DNA from: Rhodoblastus sp052145335
GTDB lineage: Bacteria > Pseudomonadota > Alphaproteobacteria > Rhizobiales > Beijerinckiaceae
Length of the DNA: 12,355 nt
Reading direction: 5' to 3'
NCBI RefSeq assembly: GCF_052145335.1
Contig: NZ_JBKQOU010000190.1
Coordinates: 1 to 12,355, forward strand
Position 1 is the stretch's first letter, and each line of letters opens with the position of its first letter. A program made the position numbers and the translations under genes. The notes under the pieces were generated by a model. It was not told the origin of the DNA and made no database searches. It saw only the letters and a list, made by a program, of their open reading frames with translations. Shown here piece after piece: positions 1-6,746 of the stretch.

Positions 1-1
1 C

Positions 2-559
2 TTTGCTGTCGCCGCCTTTTTAGGCGTCGCGTGCTTCGCTTCGGCGGGCGCTCAGGCCGCGACTTTCGAGATCACCTATAGCGGGCAAGGCACGTCCGGG
101 ACTGCGTGGGTCACGGGGACCGCCGTCGGCGGAGGTGAATACGACCTCACCAGCGGTGTGCTTCACTCGAACACCCTTGGCAACCAAAAACTCGTCCTGG
201 GATCGGGTAGCTTCGAAAACGCCAACGGCGACGTTTTCGTCTACGATAACAAGCTTTTCGTGCCTGCCGCCGCGCCGGCTTCGCCGGACGGAGCAAACTT
301 GACCTATGCCGGCGGCATCGTCTTCCAGACTGCTTTGCCGAGCAAAAAGGACATTTACTTCTCGGCCTATTATCAGGGCGTCAACAACCCGACGATCTCC
401 TATTTCGCCGGTTACGATCGCTCTTACGGCGCGCTGACCAGCTTCAACGTCACCGCCGTGCCGGAGGCGTCCACCTGGTTGATGATGCTGGCGGGTTTCA
501 CCAGCATCGGGTTCGCCGGCTATCGCAAGTCCAGGAACGCGCGTAATTCGATCGCTTGA
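2..559 (+). CDS. PEP-CTERM sorting-domain exported protein (5' end outside window)
   Basis: The reading frame is open from the first bases of the window to the TGA at 557-559, so 185 residues are visible and the true start lies upstream. The first visible residues (FAVAAFLGVACFASAGAQA) are the hydrophobic core and AxA-type cleavage site of a signal peptide. The mature part is rich in Gly, Thr, Ser and Ala with no recognised enzyme domain. The last 33 residues form a PEP-CTERM signal: a Val-Pro-Glu-Ala-Ser-Thr-Trp motif, a hydrophobic segment (LMMLAGFTSIGFAGY) and a basic tail (RKSRNARN). In this family the tail is recognised by exosortase and the protein is exported, often in organisms that make exopolysaccharide. 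The PEP motif here reads PEAS rather than the commoner PEPS, a variant I recall as frequent in Rhizobiales. An internal Met at 158 is not the start, because the signal peptide lies upstream of it. The specific function is unknown. Confidence 0.85.
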   Translation, partial: FAVAAFLGVACFASAGAQAATFEITYSGQGTSGTAWVTGTAVGGGEYDLTSGVLHSNTLGNQKLVLGSGSFENANGDVFVYDNKLFVPAAAPASPDGANLTYAGGIVFQTALPSKKDIYFSAYYQGVNNPTISYFAGYDRSYGALTSFNVTAVPEASTWLMMLAGFTSIGFAGYRKSRNARNSIA

Positions 560-580
560 TCGAAAAGCGCAGACAGGTTT

Positions 581-608
581 GGAGAGGCCGCCGCGAGGCG
601 GTCTCTTC
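581..608 (+). terminator. Hairpin between convergent genes, possible terminator
   Basis: Bases 581-592 pair with 597-608 in a 12-bp stem (with G-T wobbles) closed by a GCGA tetraloop, a stable GNRA-type loop. It sits 21 bases after the stop of the PEP-CTERM gene and faces the end of the hydroxylase gene, where a terminator is expected. Only a short T-rich stretch (tcgttt) follows, so intrinsic termination is plausible but not certain. Confidence 0.45.
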
Positions 609-661
609 GTTTGCGCGATCGGCGCGGCGCTTTTGGTCCGGCTTTCGCCGCGTTCGCAATT

Positions 662-1528
662 TTATGCAGCCTGAGCGCGATCTTTCCGGGCGCGAGTTGG
701 GCGCGCCCATAGCCCGCCGAAAGTGGGGCGTCCATCCGACGCCTGGCGGCGCGACCGGATCAGCGGGAAGAACAATTGCTCCAGCCAGGGCTCACGGCCG
801 TAGACGGGATCGTTCCCCACGCCGAAGGCCGCAGGATATTTGCGGGTGATTAGCGCCGTTCCGAAAAGCACGTCCCAAAAGAACAGCAGATTGCCGAAAT
901 TGCCGTTGCAATGGCCGATGCCGTCGCTCTCGCTCAAGGCGTGGTGGGCGAAATGGGTGGCCGGCGTCGAAATCGTTCGCTCGACGATCCAGGCGAGCGG
1001 CGACAGGAATTTCGAGCGGTAGAGGTATCGATCCCACCGGAGTTCACTATGCGCGGCGGCGACGACGAGGACTTTCACCAGAGCATAAGCCCCTGCGAAA
1101 CCGTCGGCGCCGAGGAAAAGGAAAACGGCGGCGACCCAGACATTGGGCATGAATAACGTATAGAACATGTTGTTTCGGATGGTGACACGGACGCCCATAT
1201 AGGGCGCCGAATGATGGGTGCGATGCCAGCGCCAACCGTATTTCGTGTGGCTAAGCCTGTGCCACCAATATTGCACCATATCCTCGCCGATCAGGAAAAT
1301 CGGCAGCCAGACGAACCATGGCCAGTCCTTGAAGGCGCCGCGGCTCTCGGGCGCCAGGGCGAATCCGATAGCGAAGATCAGGCCATAGACGAAAGTGGGC
1401 GCGAGGAGATGATGCGCGAAGGAGCCAAAATCCGTCGCCGCCTCGTCGAAGTCATCCTGCAGGCTGGAAAATTTGCCGATTCCCGCTTCGAGCAGCCCGA
1501 TGAAAACCAGAATGTAGAAAAAAGTCAT
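662..1528 (-). CDS. Sterol desaturase / fatty acid hydroxylase superfamily membrane enzyme
   Basis: With an ATG at 1528 this encodes 288 residues. It has the histidine boxes of the membrane di-iron hydroxylase superfamily: HRLSH (His90, His94), HRTHH (His102, His105, His106) and HFAHH (His192, His195, His196), plus His160 and His206 as possible extra ligands. Hydrophobic segments lie near residues 2-16, 42-58, 70-83 and 127-158. Family members use two irons, O2 and electrons from a partner to hydroxylate or desaturate lipid substrates in the cytoplasmic membrane; the substrate here cannot be told from sequence. The frame stays open upstream to 1783, but those 85 extra residues are not hydrophobic and do not resemble the family. 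The start at 1528 opens directly into the first membrane helix, so it is preferred, though its ribosome-binding site is weak. The C-terminal 30 residues are basic and probably cytoplasmic. It is divergent from the gene at 1787. Confidence 0.88.
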   Translation of the reverse strand: MTFFYILVFIGLLEAGIGKFSSLQDDFDEAATDFGSFAHHLLAPTFVYGLIFAIGFALAPESRGAFKDWPWFVWLPIFLIGEDMVQYWWHRLSHTKYGWRWHRTHHSAPYMGVRVTIRNNMFYTLFMPNVWVAAVFLFLGADGFAGAYALVKVLVVAAAHSELRWDRYLYRSKFLSPLAWIVERTISTPATHFAHHALSESDGIGHCNGNFGNLLFFWDVLFGTALITRKYPAAFGVGNDPVYGREPWLEQLFFPLIRSRRQASDGRPTFGGLWARPTRARKDRAQAA

Positions 1529-1661
1529 GACGAGGCTCTGACAAGCCGAGGGGCGGACTGGAAGCAGCTTCGCCGGACGCCATCTATTGTCAAGATTAAA
1601 GCACGAACGAAGTAAATGCTGGGCTTTCGCCTCGAAATCCTGCTGGCTTACGGCTTCAGGG

Positions 1662-1688
1662 CAGATTGAATATATCAAAGCCAATCTG
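1662..1688. promoter_or_regulatory. Inverted repeat in divergent intergenic region (operator candidate)
   Basis: CAGATTG at 1662-1668 and its perfect reverse complement CAATCTG at 1682-1688 are 20 bases apart centre to centre, about two helical turns. They flank an AT-rich core (aatatatcaaag) in an otherwise GC-rich region. The site lies between the hydroxylase gene (start 1528, -) and the small secreted protein gene (start 1787, +). It could be a dimeric regulator site or overlap a promoter; on the minus strand TATATT would serve as a -10. No regulator is identified. Confidence 0.35.
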
Positions 1689-1786
1689 AAACTTTTCCCA
1701 CCCCTCCTTACGTACAAGAATGGCTGCCCACAGACAGGGCGCTGAACGCCTATCTTGAAACCAGCAACAATCGTCAGGAGCACCCC

Positions 1787-2065
1787 ATGTCACAGGCATT
1801 TTGCACAGGCCGCTCGGCCGCGACCCGCCCGATGGTCAAGCGTACAGCTTACGCGACGTTGATGATGCTCGCCTTTGGCACAGCTAACGCCTGGGCCATG
1901 GAAAACGCGAGGGGCTTCAGGGGCGAGGTGCCGGCCAATGTCTTGCGAAATTGCCGTCCTGCAAATGGCGCCGAAATCAGGGGCGGGTTTGCGGGCTCCG
2001 GAGATTGGGTCAACGCCGCGACGGGCGACATTTGCTATTCCGACCACCGTCCGATCGCGTTTTAA
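1787..2065 (+). CDS. Small secreted protein of unknown function
   Basis: This encodes 92 residues. The ATG at 1787 follows an AGGAG element (gtcaggagcacccc), a good ribosome-binding site. An N-terminal region with basic residues (up to Val-Lys-Arg at residues 17-19) is followed by a hydrophobic stretch ending in ANAWA-M, which fits a signal peptide cleaved near residue 37. A second Met at residue 16 could be the real start and would give a more usual signal peptide length. The mature part, about 55 residues, has two cysteines (in NCRP and DICY) that could form a disulfide in the periplasm, and is rich in Gly and Asn. I do not recognise a family. It is divergent from the hydroxylase gene, so shared regulation is possible but unproven. 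Confidence 0.65.
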   Translation: MSQAFCTGRSAATRPMVKRTAYATLMMLAFGTANAWAMENARGFRGEVPANVLRNCRPANGAEIRGGFAGSGDWVNAATGDICYSDHRPIAF

Positions 2066-2134
2066 CGAAATCAATTTGGCGGAGGCCGCGTGCGGCGCTC
2101 CCGCCATTTGCGCCAAGCAACATGGTTCTGACGC

Positions 2135-3718
2135 TCAATGTCCCATGGCGACGGCGCCGCCGAGCTTGATCTTGCGCAGGAGGAAGGCAAGCGGGATGGC
2201 GGCGAGCGAGACCAGCATCAGCGTCCAGAACACGTCCACATAGGCGAGAAGCGACGCCTGTTGCTGCGCCTGCTGGCCGATCCAGGCGATGGCCTGCTGC
2301 TTGGCTTGCAACATCGAGGCGCCCTGCGACGCAAAATAATGCGTCATCTGCTGCAGCGTCTGCTGGTAGGAGATGCCGGAGGGGACGACCTGTTCGGCGA
2401 GCCGGCTCTGATGAAACTGTTCGCGGTGCGCCAGAACGTTCGAGGCCAGCGAAACGCCGATCGAGCCGCCGGTATTGCGCGCAGCGTTGAGCAGCGCCGA
2501 GGCCTGGTCGGTCTTGTTTGGCGGCAGGCCGTCATAGGATGCGGCCATGATCGGGATCAGGACCAGCGGCAGCCCGACGCTCAGCAGCATGCGCGACTTG
2601 GCGAAGAACCAGAAATCGAGATCCGGGGTGATATTGGTCAGGCCGTACATCGAGAGGGCGCAGATCGCCGCGCCGGCGGCAATCAGGTATTTGGGCTGGA
2701 CGCGGCGCGACAATTGTCCGGTGATGAACATCATCGCCATGGCGACGATCCCGCCGGGCGAAAGAACGAGACCGGCCCAGGTCGCGGTGTAGCCGAAATC
2801 CTCCTGCACCAGTTCAGGCATGAACTGCGTCGTCGCGAGCAGGACGGCGCCTGTCGCCAGCATCACCAGGAAACTCGATCCGAACTGACGGGTGGCGAGC
2901 ATCCTGAGATCGACGAGAGGATTGGAACGAGTGGCCTCCCAGGGGATCATCAGGACGAAGGCGAGCGCGGAGATCGTGGCGAAAGCGACGATGAAGTGCG
3001 ACCCGAACCAGTCCTCCACCTGACCGCGATCCAGTACGACTTCCAAGGCGCCAAGGAAGGAGGCCACCAGCAGGAAGCCCACCACGTCGAAGCGAATCCC
3101 GGTTTTTTCTTTCGGCGTTTCCTTTACCAGCACATGGATCAGCGCCATGGTCAAAAGCCCGACCGGCCCATTGATCAGGAAACACCAATGCCACGACCAA
3201 TTGTCGGACAGCCAGCCGCCGAGCGTCGGTCCGACGACGGGAGCGACGACCACGGCGAGGCCGAACAGGGCGAAGGCCTGGCCGCGCTTGGCGGGCGGGA
3301 AGCTGTCGGCGAGAATGGATTGCGCGACCGGCACCATGCCGCCGCCCGCAAAACCTTGCATGAGCCGGAACAGCAGCAGCGACTGAAGATTCCACGCTAT
3401 GCCGCAGAGCACCGAACTCACTGTGAAGAGACCGAGGCAGGCAAGGAAAAAGGCCTTGCGGCCGAATTTCTTCGCCAGAAAACTCGTCGCCGTGACGATG
3501 ATGGCGTTGGAGACGAGATAGGTCGTCACCACCCACGAAGATTCGTCCTCGCTGACGCCGAGCCCGCCGGCGATATAGCGCAAAGCCACGTTGGCGATGG
3601 TGGTGTCGAGGATTTCCATGAACGACGCCAGCGCAACAACGACAGCGATCAGCCAGGGATTGACCGCCTCGGCCGCCAGGGGCGCAGACACGGCGCGGGC
3701 GTCGGCGCTGGCGCTCAT
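2135..3718 (-). CDS. DHA2-family MFS multidrug efflux transporter (EmrB-like)
   Basis: This encodes 527 residues, the usual size of 14-helix DHA2 drug:H+ antiporters. The start at 3718 is set by GGAGG five bases upstream and by an ATGA overlap with the stop of the upstream adaptor gene; an in-frame Met four codons earlier lacks such a site. Family signatures are visible: LDTTIANVAL in helix 1 (residues 37-46), a motif A variant LAKKFGRK (81-88), RLMQGFAGGGMVP (118-130), and motif C GPTLGG (163-168), typical of antiporters. The C-terminal half carries a periplasmic loop rich in Gln and Ala (AKQQAIAWIGQQAQQQASLL) before the last helix, as in EmrB relatives. It should pump hydrophobic or amphipathic compounds across the inner membrane, using the proton gradient and the adaptor encoded just upstream. 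No outer-membrane TolC gene is present here. The substrate is unknown. Confidence 0.93.
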   Translation of the reverse strand: MSASADARAVSAPLAAEAVNPWLIAVVVALASFMEILDTTIANVALRYIAGGLGVSEDESSWVVTTYLVSNAIIVTATSFLAKKFGRKAFFLACLGLFTVSSVLCGIAWNLQSLLLFRLMQGFAGGGMVPVAQSILADSFPPAKRGQAFALFGLAVVVAPVVGPTLGGWLSDNWSWHWCFLINGPVGLLTMALIHVLVKETPKEKTGIRFDVVGFLLVASFLGALEVVLDRGQVEDWFGSHFIVAFATISALAFVLMIPWEATRSNPLVDLRMLATRQFGSSFLVMLATGAVLLATTQFMPELVQEDFGYTATWAGLVLSPGGIVAMAMMFITGQLSRRVQPKYLIAAGAAICALSMYGLTNITPDLDFWFFAKSRMLLSVGLPLVLIPIMAASYDGLPPNKTDQASALLNAARNTGGSIGVSLASNVLAHREQFHQSRLAEQVVPSGISYQQTLQQMTHYFASQGASMLQAKQQAIAWIGQQAQQQASLLAYVDVFWTLMLVSLAAIPLAFLLRKIKLGGAVAMGH

Positions 3719-5049
3719 GACTTCCTCCAAAGGCGGTCAAAGGACGCAGTCAGGCGTTCGTAAATCGACGCGCCCGCGTCGACGCGGACGCTCGGCACGA
3801 CCGACATGCCAGGGCCGAGAGCGACGTCGGTCGGGGGATTGTCGATGACGATCTTCACCGGCACGCGCTGGACGACCTTGACGTAATTGCCGGTTGCATT
3901 TTGCGCCGGCAGCAGCGAGAACGCCGTCCCCAATCCGGGCTGCACGCTCGCGACATGGCCGCGGATGGCGCGCTCTGGATAGGCGTCGATGCTGAGCGCC
4001 GCAGGCTGGCCCGGCCGCATGGCGTCGAGCTGGTTCTCCTTGAAATTCGCCGTGACCCAGATTTCATCGGGAACGAACATGGTCAGGTTCGTGCCGGCCT
4101 GGGCGAATTCGCCGGGCTCCGCGGTGAGGTTGACGATGCGTCCGGGCTCGACCGCGGTCACTGTCGTATAGGACAGGTTGAGCTGCGCTTGTTCGCGCTG
4201 CGCCGCGGCCTGAGCGAGGCTTGCCTCGGCGCTGGCGCGCTGCGCCTTCAGGGCGTCGATCTGGCGTTGCGCCACGGCGACTGCGGCCTGCGCGCTCTTG
4301 AGCGCCGCCTGCTGCTGATCCAGCTGCGAATTATATTGCTGGGCGTTCTGGACCGAGCCCGCGCCCTTTCGCGCCAGTTCCTCGTAGCGCGCGGACTGCT
4401 GTTGCGCGAACACCAGCGCGGCCTTGGCCTGGTCAACCTGGGCCTGGTTGGCCTCGACCTGCGCGCGCTGCACGGCTGTCTGGGCGTCGATATTCTCGAT
4501 GCTGGCCCTGGCGGCGGCGACCTGCGCATTGGCCTGGTCGAGGGCGACGCGATAATCGCGATCGTCGATGCGCGCGATCACGTCGCCGGCGGCGACGTGC
4601 TGGTTGTCAGTGACCGGAATGGCGGTCACGTAGCCTGAAATCTTGGGTGCGATGGGAACCTGGCGCGACGCGACGAATGCGTCGTCGGTTTCCTCGAAAT
4701 GCCGGGCGTCGTCCCAATAGAGATAGCCGCTCGACGCCACCGCCAGCGCGAAGATGGCCGAACCGAGAAGAAGCGCGGGACGCCGGCGGCGTTCGCGGCG
4801 CGCGCCGCTGCTTGCGCCTTGCGCATGCGGAGGATGGTCTTTTGTGTCGTGCTCCGGTTGCTCGGCGGGTTCTTCGACGACCGGGCGCTCCAACGCCGTC
4901 GGCCTCTGCCCCGCAAACCTGTCTTCGGCGCGCGGGCTATCGAGCAGATCAACGCCGAACGCCTCATCTGCGGCGAGCGGAACGAACTGCCGGCTTTCGG
5001 CTTCCTGGAGCGCTTCGATGCCTCTGCCTTCATCATTGGGTTTCAACAT
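3715..5049 (-). CDS. HlyD/EmrA-family membrane fusion (adaptor) protein of efflux pump
   Basis: This encodes 444 residues from the ATG at 5049, which has AGGAG nine bases upstream; a TTG three codons earlier sits directly against that element and is rejected. Order of parts: an acidic, charged cytoplasmic N-terminus (residues 1-90) ending in a run of arginines; one membrane helix (about 91-111); the ETDDAFV segment typical of EmrA relatives (120-126); a first biotinyl-lipoyl half (PKISGYVTAIPVTDNQHVAAGD, 135-156); a long Ala/Gln-rich coiled coil (about 165-290); and the second lipoyl half and beta barrel (about 292-425, with VEPGRIVNLTAEPGEF and IWVTANFKENQL). The protein should bridge the inner-membrane transporter to an outer-membrane channel. 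The N-terminal extension is much longer than in E. coli EmrA. It overlaps the transporter gene by four bases, so the two are one translationally coupled operon. Confidence 0.92.
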   Translation of the reverse strand: MLKPNDEGRGIEALQEAESRQFVPLAADEAFGVDLLDSPRAEDRFAGQRPTALERPVVEEPAEQPEHDTKDHPPHAQGASSGARRERRRRPALLLGSAIFALAVASSGYLYWDDARHFEETDDAFVASRQVPIAPKISGYVTAIPVTDNQHVAAGDVIARIDDRDYRVALDQANAQVAAARASIENIDAQTAVQRAQVEANQAQVDQAKAALVFAQQQSARYEELARKGAGSVQNAQQYNSQLDQQQAALKSAQAAVAVAQRQIDALKAQRASAEASLAQAAAQREQAQLNLSYTTVTAVEPGRIVNLTAEPGEFAQAGTNLTMFVPDEIWVTANFKENQLDAMRPGQPAALSIDAYPERAIRGHVASVQPGLGTAFSLLPAQNATGNYVKVVQRVPVKIVIDNPPTDVALGPGMSVVPSVRVDAGASIYERLTASFDRLWRKS

Positions 5050-5089
5050 GACGCGCAACTCCTACTGTCAAAGCGCCTCGAACCAAACA

Positions 5090-5108
5090 GAACGGAACGG
5101 TACCGTTC
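5090..5108. promoter_or_regulatory. Operator-like site 1 (pump side)
   Basis: The 19 bases GAACGGAACGGTACCGTTC contain a perfect 14-bp palindrome, GAACGGTACCGTTC, at 5095-5108. It overlaps the predicted start of transcription of the adaptor/transporter operon. A near copy (17 of 19 bases identical) lies at 5145-5163. Two such sites next to a divergent TetR-family gene are probably its binding sites. Confidence 0.7.
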
Positions 5109-5110
5109 TT

Positions 5111-5139
5111 TTTATATTGCGAAAAAACGGTCGGCGCAA
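5111..5139 (-). promoter_or_regulatory. Sigma70-like promoter for the efflux operon
   Basis: On the minus strand, TTGCGC (5139-5134) and TATAAA (5116-5111) are separated by exactly 17 bases, matching a housekeeping -35/-10 promoter well. Transcription would begin near 5104, inside operator-like site 1, leaving a leader of about 55 bases before the adaptor ATG at 5049. It shares nearly all its sequence with the opposing regulator promoter. Confidence 0.65.
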
Positions 5140-5143
5140 TATA
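5113..5143. repeat. Inverted repeat forming two mirror-image promoters
   Basis: TATATTGCG (5113-5121) and its perfect reverse complement CGCAATATA (5135-5143) surround 13 bases. Each arm carries the -10 core of one promoter next to the TTGCG -35 core of the other. Together with the flanking sites at 5090-5108 and 5145-5163 the whole region is roughly dyad-symmetric about 5127-5128. Confidence 0.7.
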
Positions 5144-5145
5144 TG
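5117..5145 (+). promoter_or_regulatory. Sigma70-like promoter for the TetR-family regulator
   Basis: TTGCGA (5117-5122) and TATATG (5140-5145) are 17 bases apart on the plus strand. The start of transcription would fall near 5152, inside operator-like site 2, with a leader of about 90 bases before the regulator ATG at 5245. It is slightly weaker than the opposing promoter by consensus match. Confidence 0.6.
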
Positions 5146-5163
5146 AACGGAACGGTTTCGTTC
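5145..5163. promoter_or_regulatory. Operator-like site 2 (regulator side)
   Basis: The 19 bases GAACGGAACGGTTTCGTTC match site 1 except at two positions, and keep the outer GAACG/CGTTC inverted arms. The two sites begin 55 bases apart, about five helical turns. This one covers the predicted start of transcription of the regulator gene, which suggests negative autoregulation. Confidence 0.65.
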
Positions 5164-5244
5164 ACTTTACAGTGAGCGCTGAAAGGCTTAAGTTGGGATC
5201 TGGCGGGGGCCGGCCGGCGCGGGCTCGAAAATCTGGCGGCGACA

Positions 5245-5955
5245 ATGCGTGAGGCGACCAAGACCCCCGCGAGGAAAATGAAAAGTGCGACGGCGGGCGC
5301 CAACGGCCGGTGCGGCCGTCCGCCGCGTGAACTTGCCGGAGAGGTCGAGGAACGCATCCTCTGCGCCGCTCGCCAGGCATTCCTGGATCATGGATTCGAG
5401 GGCGCGAGCATCGACAAGATCGCTGTCGCCGCCCGTTCGGGCAAGGCGACCATTTATGCGCGATTCCCCAACAAGCAGGCGCTGTTTGCCGCCGCCGTCA
5501 TGCGTTATGGGCTCGCCAAGACGGATCGGCTGCAAAATTACCGGCCGGTCGGCAAGACGCTTGAGGAGCGCTTCGCGAGCATTGGCGTGGCGTTCATCCA
5601 GGAGGTCCTGACGACTGAGTGGATCGGCTTGTTTCGTCTGGCCATCGCCGAGGAGTCCCGCTTTCCTGAATACGGGACCGTCATTATCGGCACGATGCGC
5701 CAACGGGGCGGAGAAACCATGGCGCGCCTCATCAGCGAGGCTGCGGATCTTGACGATCTGGCGAAATTGCCGGCATTGCGTCCGGACCGACTGGCAAAGA
5801 CGGCTCGGTATTTCCGCGATTTGATCCTCTACCCTCTCCTCCTGCGCGCCTTGTCGGGCGAACCTTTGGAGTCGCTGCGCGGAGAGATCGGATCTCACGT
5901 TACGGAGAGGGTCGCCTTCTTCCTCGGCGCTTGCCGGCAAAGCAGCCTCGGCTAA
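5245..5955 (+). CDS. TetR-family transcriptional regulator of the efflux operon
   Basis: This encodes 236 residues. A basic N-terminal arm (GRCGRPPREL, about 21-30) leads into the TetR DNA-binding domain: a first helix (EVEERILCAARQAFLDHGF, 33-51) and the helix-turn-helix (GASIDKIAVAARSGKATIYARFPNKQALF, about 53-81), with the GKATIYARFPNK recognition-helix pattern that defines the family. The rest is the helical ligand-binding and dimerisation domain, which varies too much to predict the ligand. The ATG at 5245 has only a weak ribosome-binding site. A Met at 5278 (residue 12) follows GAGG at short spacing and is a possible alternative; the DNA-binding domain is intact either way. It is divergent from the adaptor/transporter operon and separated from it by two 19-bp operator-like sites, so it is very probably its local repressor and represses itself. 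Confidence 0.92.
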   Translation: MREATKTPARKMKSATAGANGRCGRPPRELAGEVEERILCAARQAFLDHGFEGASIDKIAVAARSGKATIYARFPNKQALFAAAVMRYGLAKTDRLQNYRPVGKTLEERFASIGVAFIQEVLTTEWIGLFRLAIAEESRFPEYGTVIIGTMRQRGGETMARLISEAADLDDLAKLPALRPDRLAKTARYFRDLILYPLLLRALSGEPLESLRGEIGSHVTERVAFFLGACRQSSLG

Positions 5956-6197
5956 TCTTTCTGGGCCAATATCCGGCGGTCTGGCGGAAAATTCGGAGCC
6001 CTATCCCGTCGATAGCACCCGCCATCGCACGCGTGAAATGCCCCGGACTTTGACGGGGTTGGCTCGCGAAGCGCGCGCATCTGCGAGCCAAAAACCTGGT
6101 TTTGCTCTAATTGCGCATTTCAGGACAATGAAAGTTTAGCACGCGCTGCAGGACATTCGCCTCGCCGAACATTGCATCGAACGACGAGGCCCCACTT
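5956..6197. other. Intergenic region without a recognised gene
   Basis: This gap of 242 bases lies between the regulator gene and the small membrane protein gene. No credible coding frame was seen. It holds a CCCCG/CGGGG hairpin (6041-6045 with 6054-6058) and the longer inverted repeat at 6059-6091. The last 90 bases should contain the promoter of the gene at 6198, but no convincing -35/-10 pair was found. Confidence 0.6.
6059..6091. repeat. Inverted repeat downstream of the tetR gene, possible terminator
   Basis: TTGGCTCGC (6059-6067) pairs perfectly with GCGAGCCAA (6083-6091) over nine base pairs with a 15-base loop, about 105 bases after the regulator stop codon. A second small palindrome, AAAACC-T-GGTTTT, follows at once. 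No clean T-run follows on the plus strand, so a terminator role is only possible. Confidence 0.35.
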
Positions 6198-6491
6198 ATG
6201 CAGACACTACCGACCCGCGCACGGGAAAATCCTTCCGCGCCGACCCCCGCCTTCGACTATCAAGCCGAAAAAAGCGCGCTCGAGGCTCAGGTTCACCGGC
6301 TCATTCGCAGCATTGCCGAGACAGCCGCCGTCACTCCAGCTGAACCTTTTCTCCCGCCCCCCGCATACCCGCCGCTTCCGCCCTTCCAATGGCGCGCTGC
6401 GAATTGGACCCTGATCGGCGGCCTGCTATTCGGCGTATTGTTCTGGTGGGCGGTTTTCAACTGCTTCTTCCCCGCGACCGCCTCTGCGTAG
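6198..6491 (+). CDS. Small single-pass membrane protein, proline-rich, function unknown
   Basis: This encodes 97 residues. The ATG at 6198 follows GAGG nine bases upstream, and codon use is like that of the neighbours (G or C in most third positions). The N-terminal 20 residues are polar. Residues 20-42 form a likely helix (YQAEKSALEAQVHRLIRSIA). Residues 47-64 are proline-rich (FLPPPAYPPLPPF) and look like a flexible linker. Residues 70-91 form one strong membrane helix rich in Trp and Phe, followed by only a few residues. This is a tail-anchored-like layout with the bulk on one side of the membrane. I do not recognise the family. Its 3' end overlaps the converging truncated nitroreductase-like gene by 35 bases, an unusual arrangement that suggests a rearrangement there. 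Confidence 0.6.
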   Translation: MQTLPTRARENPSAPTPAFDYQAEKSALEAQVHRLIRSIAETAAVTPAEPFLPPPAYPPLPPFQWRAANWTLIGGLLFGVLFWWAVFNCFFPATASA

Positions 6492-6723
6492 CGGCGCCCG
6501 ACTCCAGCACTTCGAGGCCCAGGTTGCGCAGATCGTCGTGGACCGCCCGGACGTCGACGGCCCACAGAAGATTTGACTGAACCTGCATCGGCAGCGGCGT
6601 CGCGGCGATTTCGCGCGTGGTTTTTCGCTTTTCCAAAGCGGCGAAGACGGAGTCGCTGCGTTCGGCCGCCGGCGAGGGAAGCTGGATGATCGGCAAGTGC
6701 CGGGCTTCACCGCTCGAAGTCAT
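6457..6723 (-). pseudogene. Truncated nitroreductase-like gene (SagB/ThcOx type, N-terminal fragment)
   Basis: From the ATG at 6723, with AGGAG nine bases upstream, the frame gives only 88 residues. Residues 9-55 resemble the start of SagB/ThcOx-type nitroreductases: a short LPIIQLPSP lead, then SVFAALEKRKTTREIAATPLP and QSNLLWAV, matching the family pattern of a dSv..aL..RrStReF helix and the LS.LLWA helix. The FMN-binding and catalytic remainder is absent; family members run to about 200 residues or more. After LLWAV the sequence (DVRAVHDDLRNLGLEVLESGAA) no longer follows the family as I recall it, yet third positions stay rich in G/C to about 6490. Past that point codon use degrades and the frame runs into the opposing gene. 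It looks like a remnant made by deletion, or a short derived protein. The good ribosome-binding site means it may still be translated. Confidence 0.55.
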
Positions 6724-6746
6724 GGTTTGATTCTCCTGGCGCCAAA

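Noticed and set aside
2066..2134. A terminator between the small secreted protein and the MFS gene
   Set aside because: GC-rich segments can pair imperfectly (GGCGGAGG with CTCCCGCC) but with mismatches and no T-run on either strand.
2138..3763. A 541-codon plus-strand open frame opposite the MFS gene
   Set aside because: The translation is a low-complexity, charged His/Arg/Gly/Asp-rich sequence typical of the antisense of high-GC membrane-protein genes. The transporter on the minus strand is clear.
6111..6180. Short direct repeat CAGGACAAT / CAGGACATT upstream of the gene at 6198
   Set aside because: The match is only about eight bases and inexact, and it could arise by chance.
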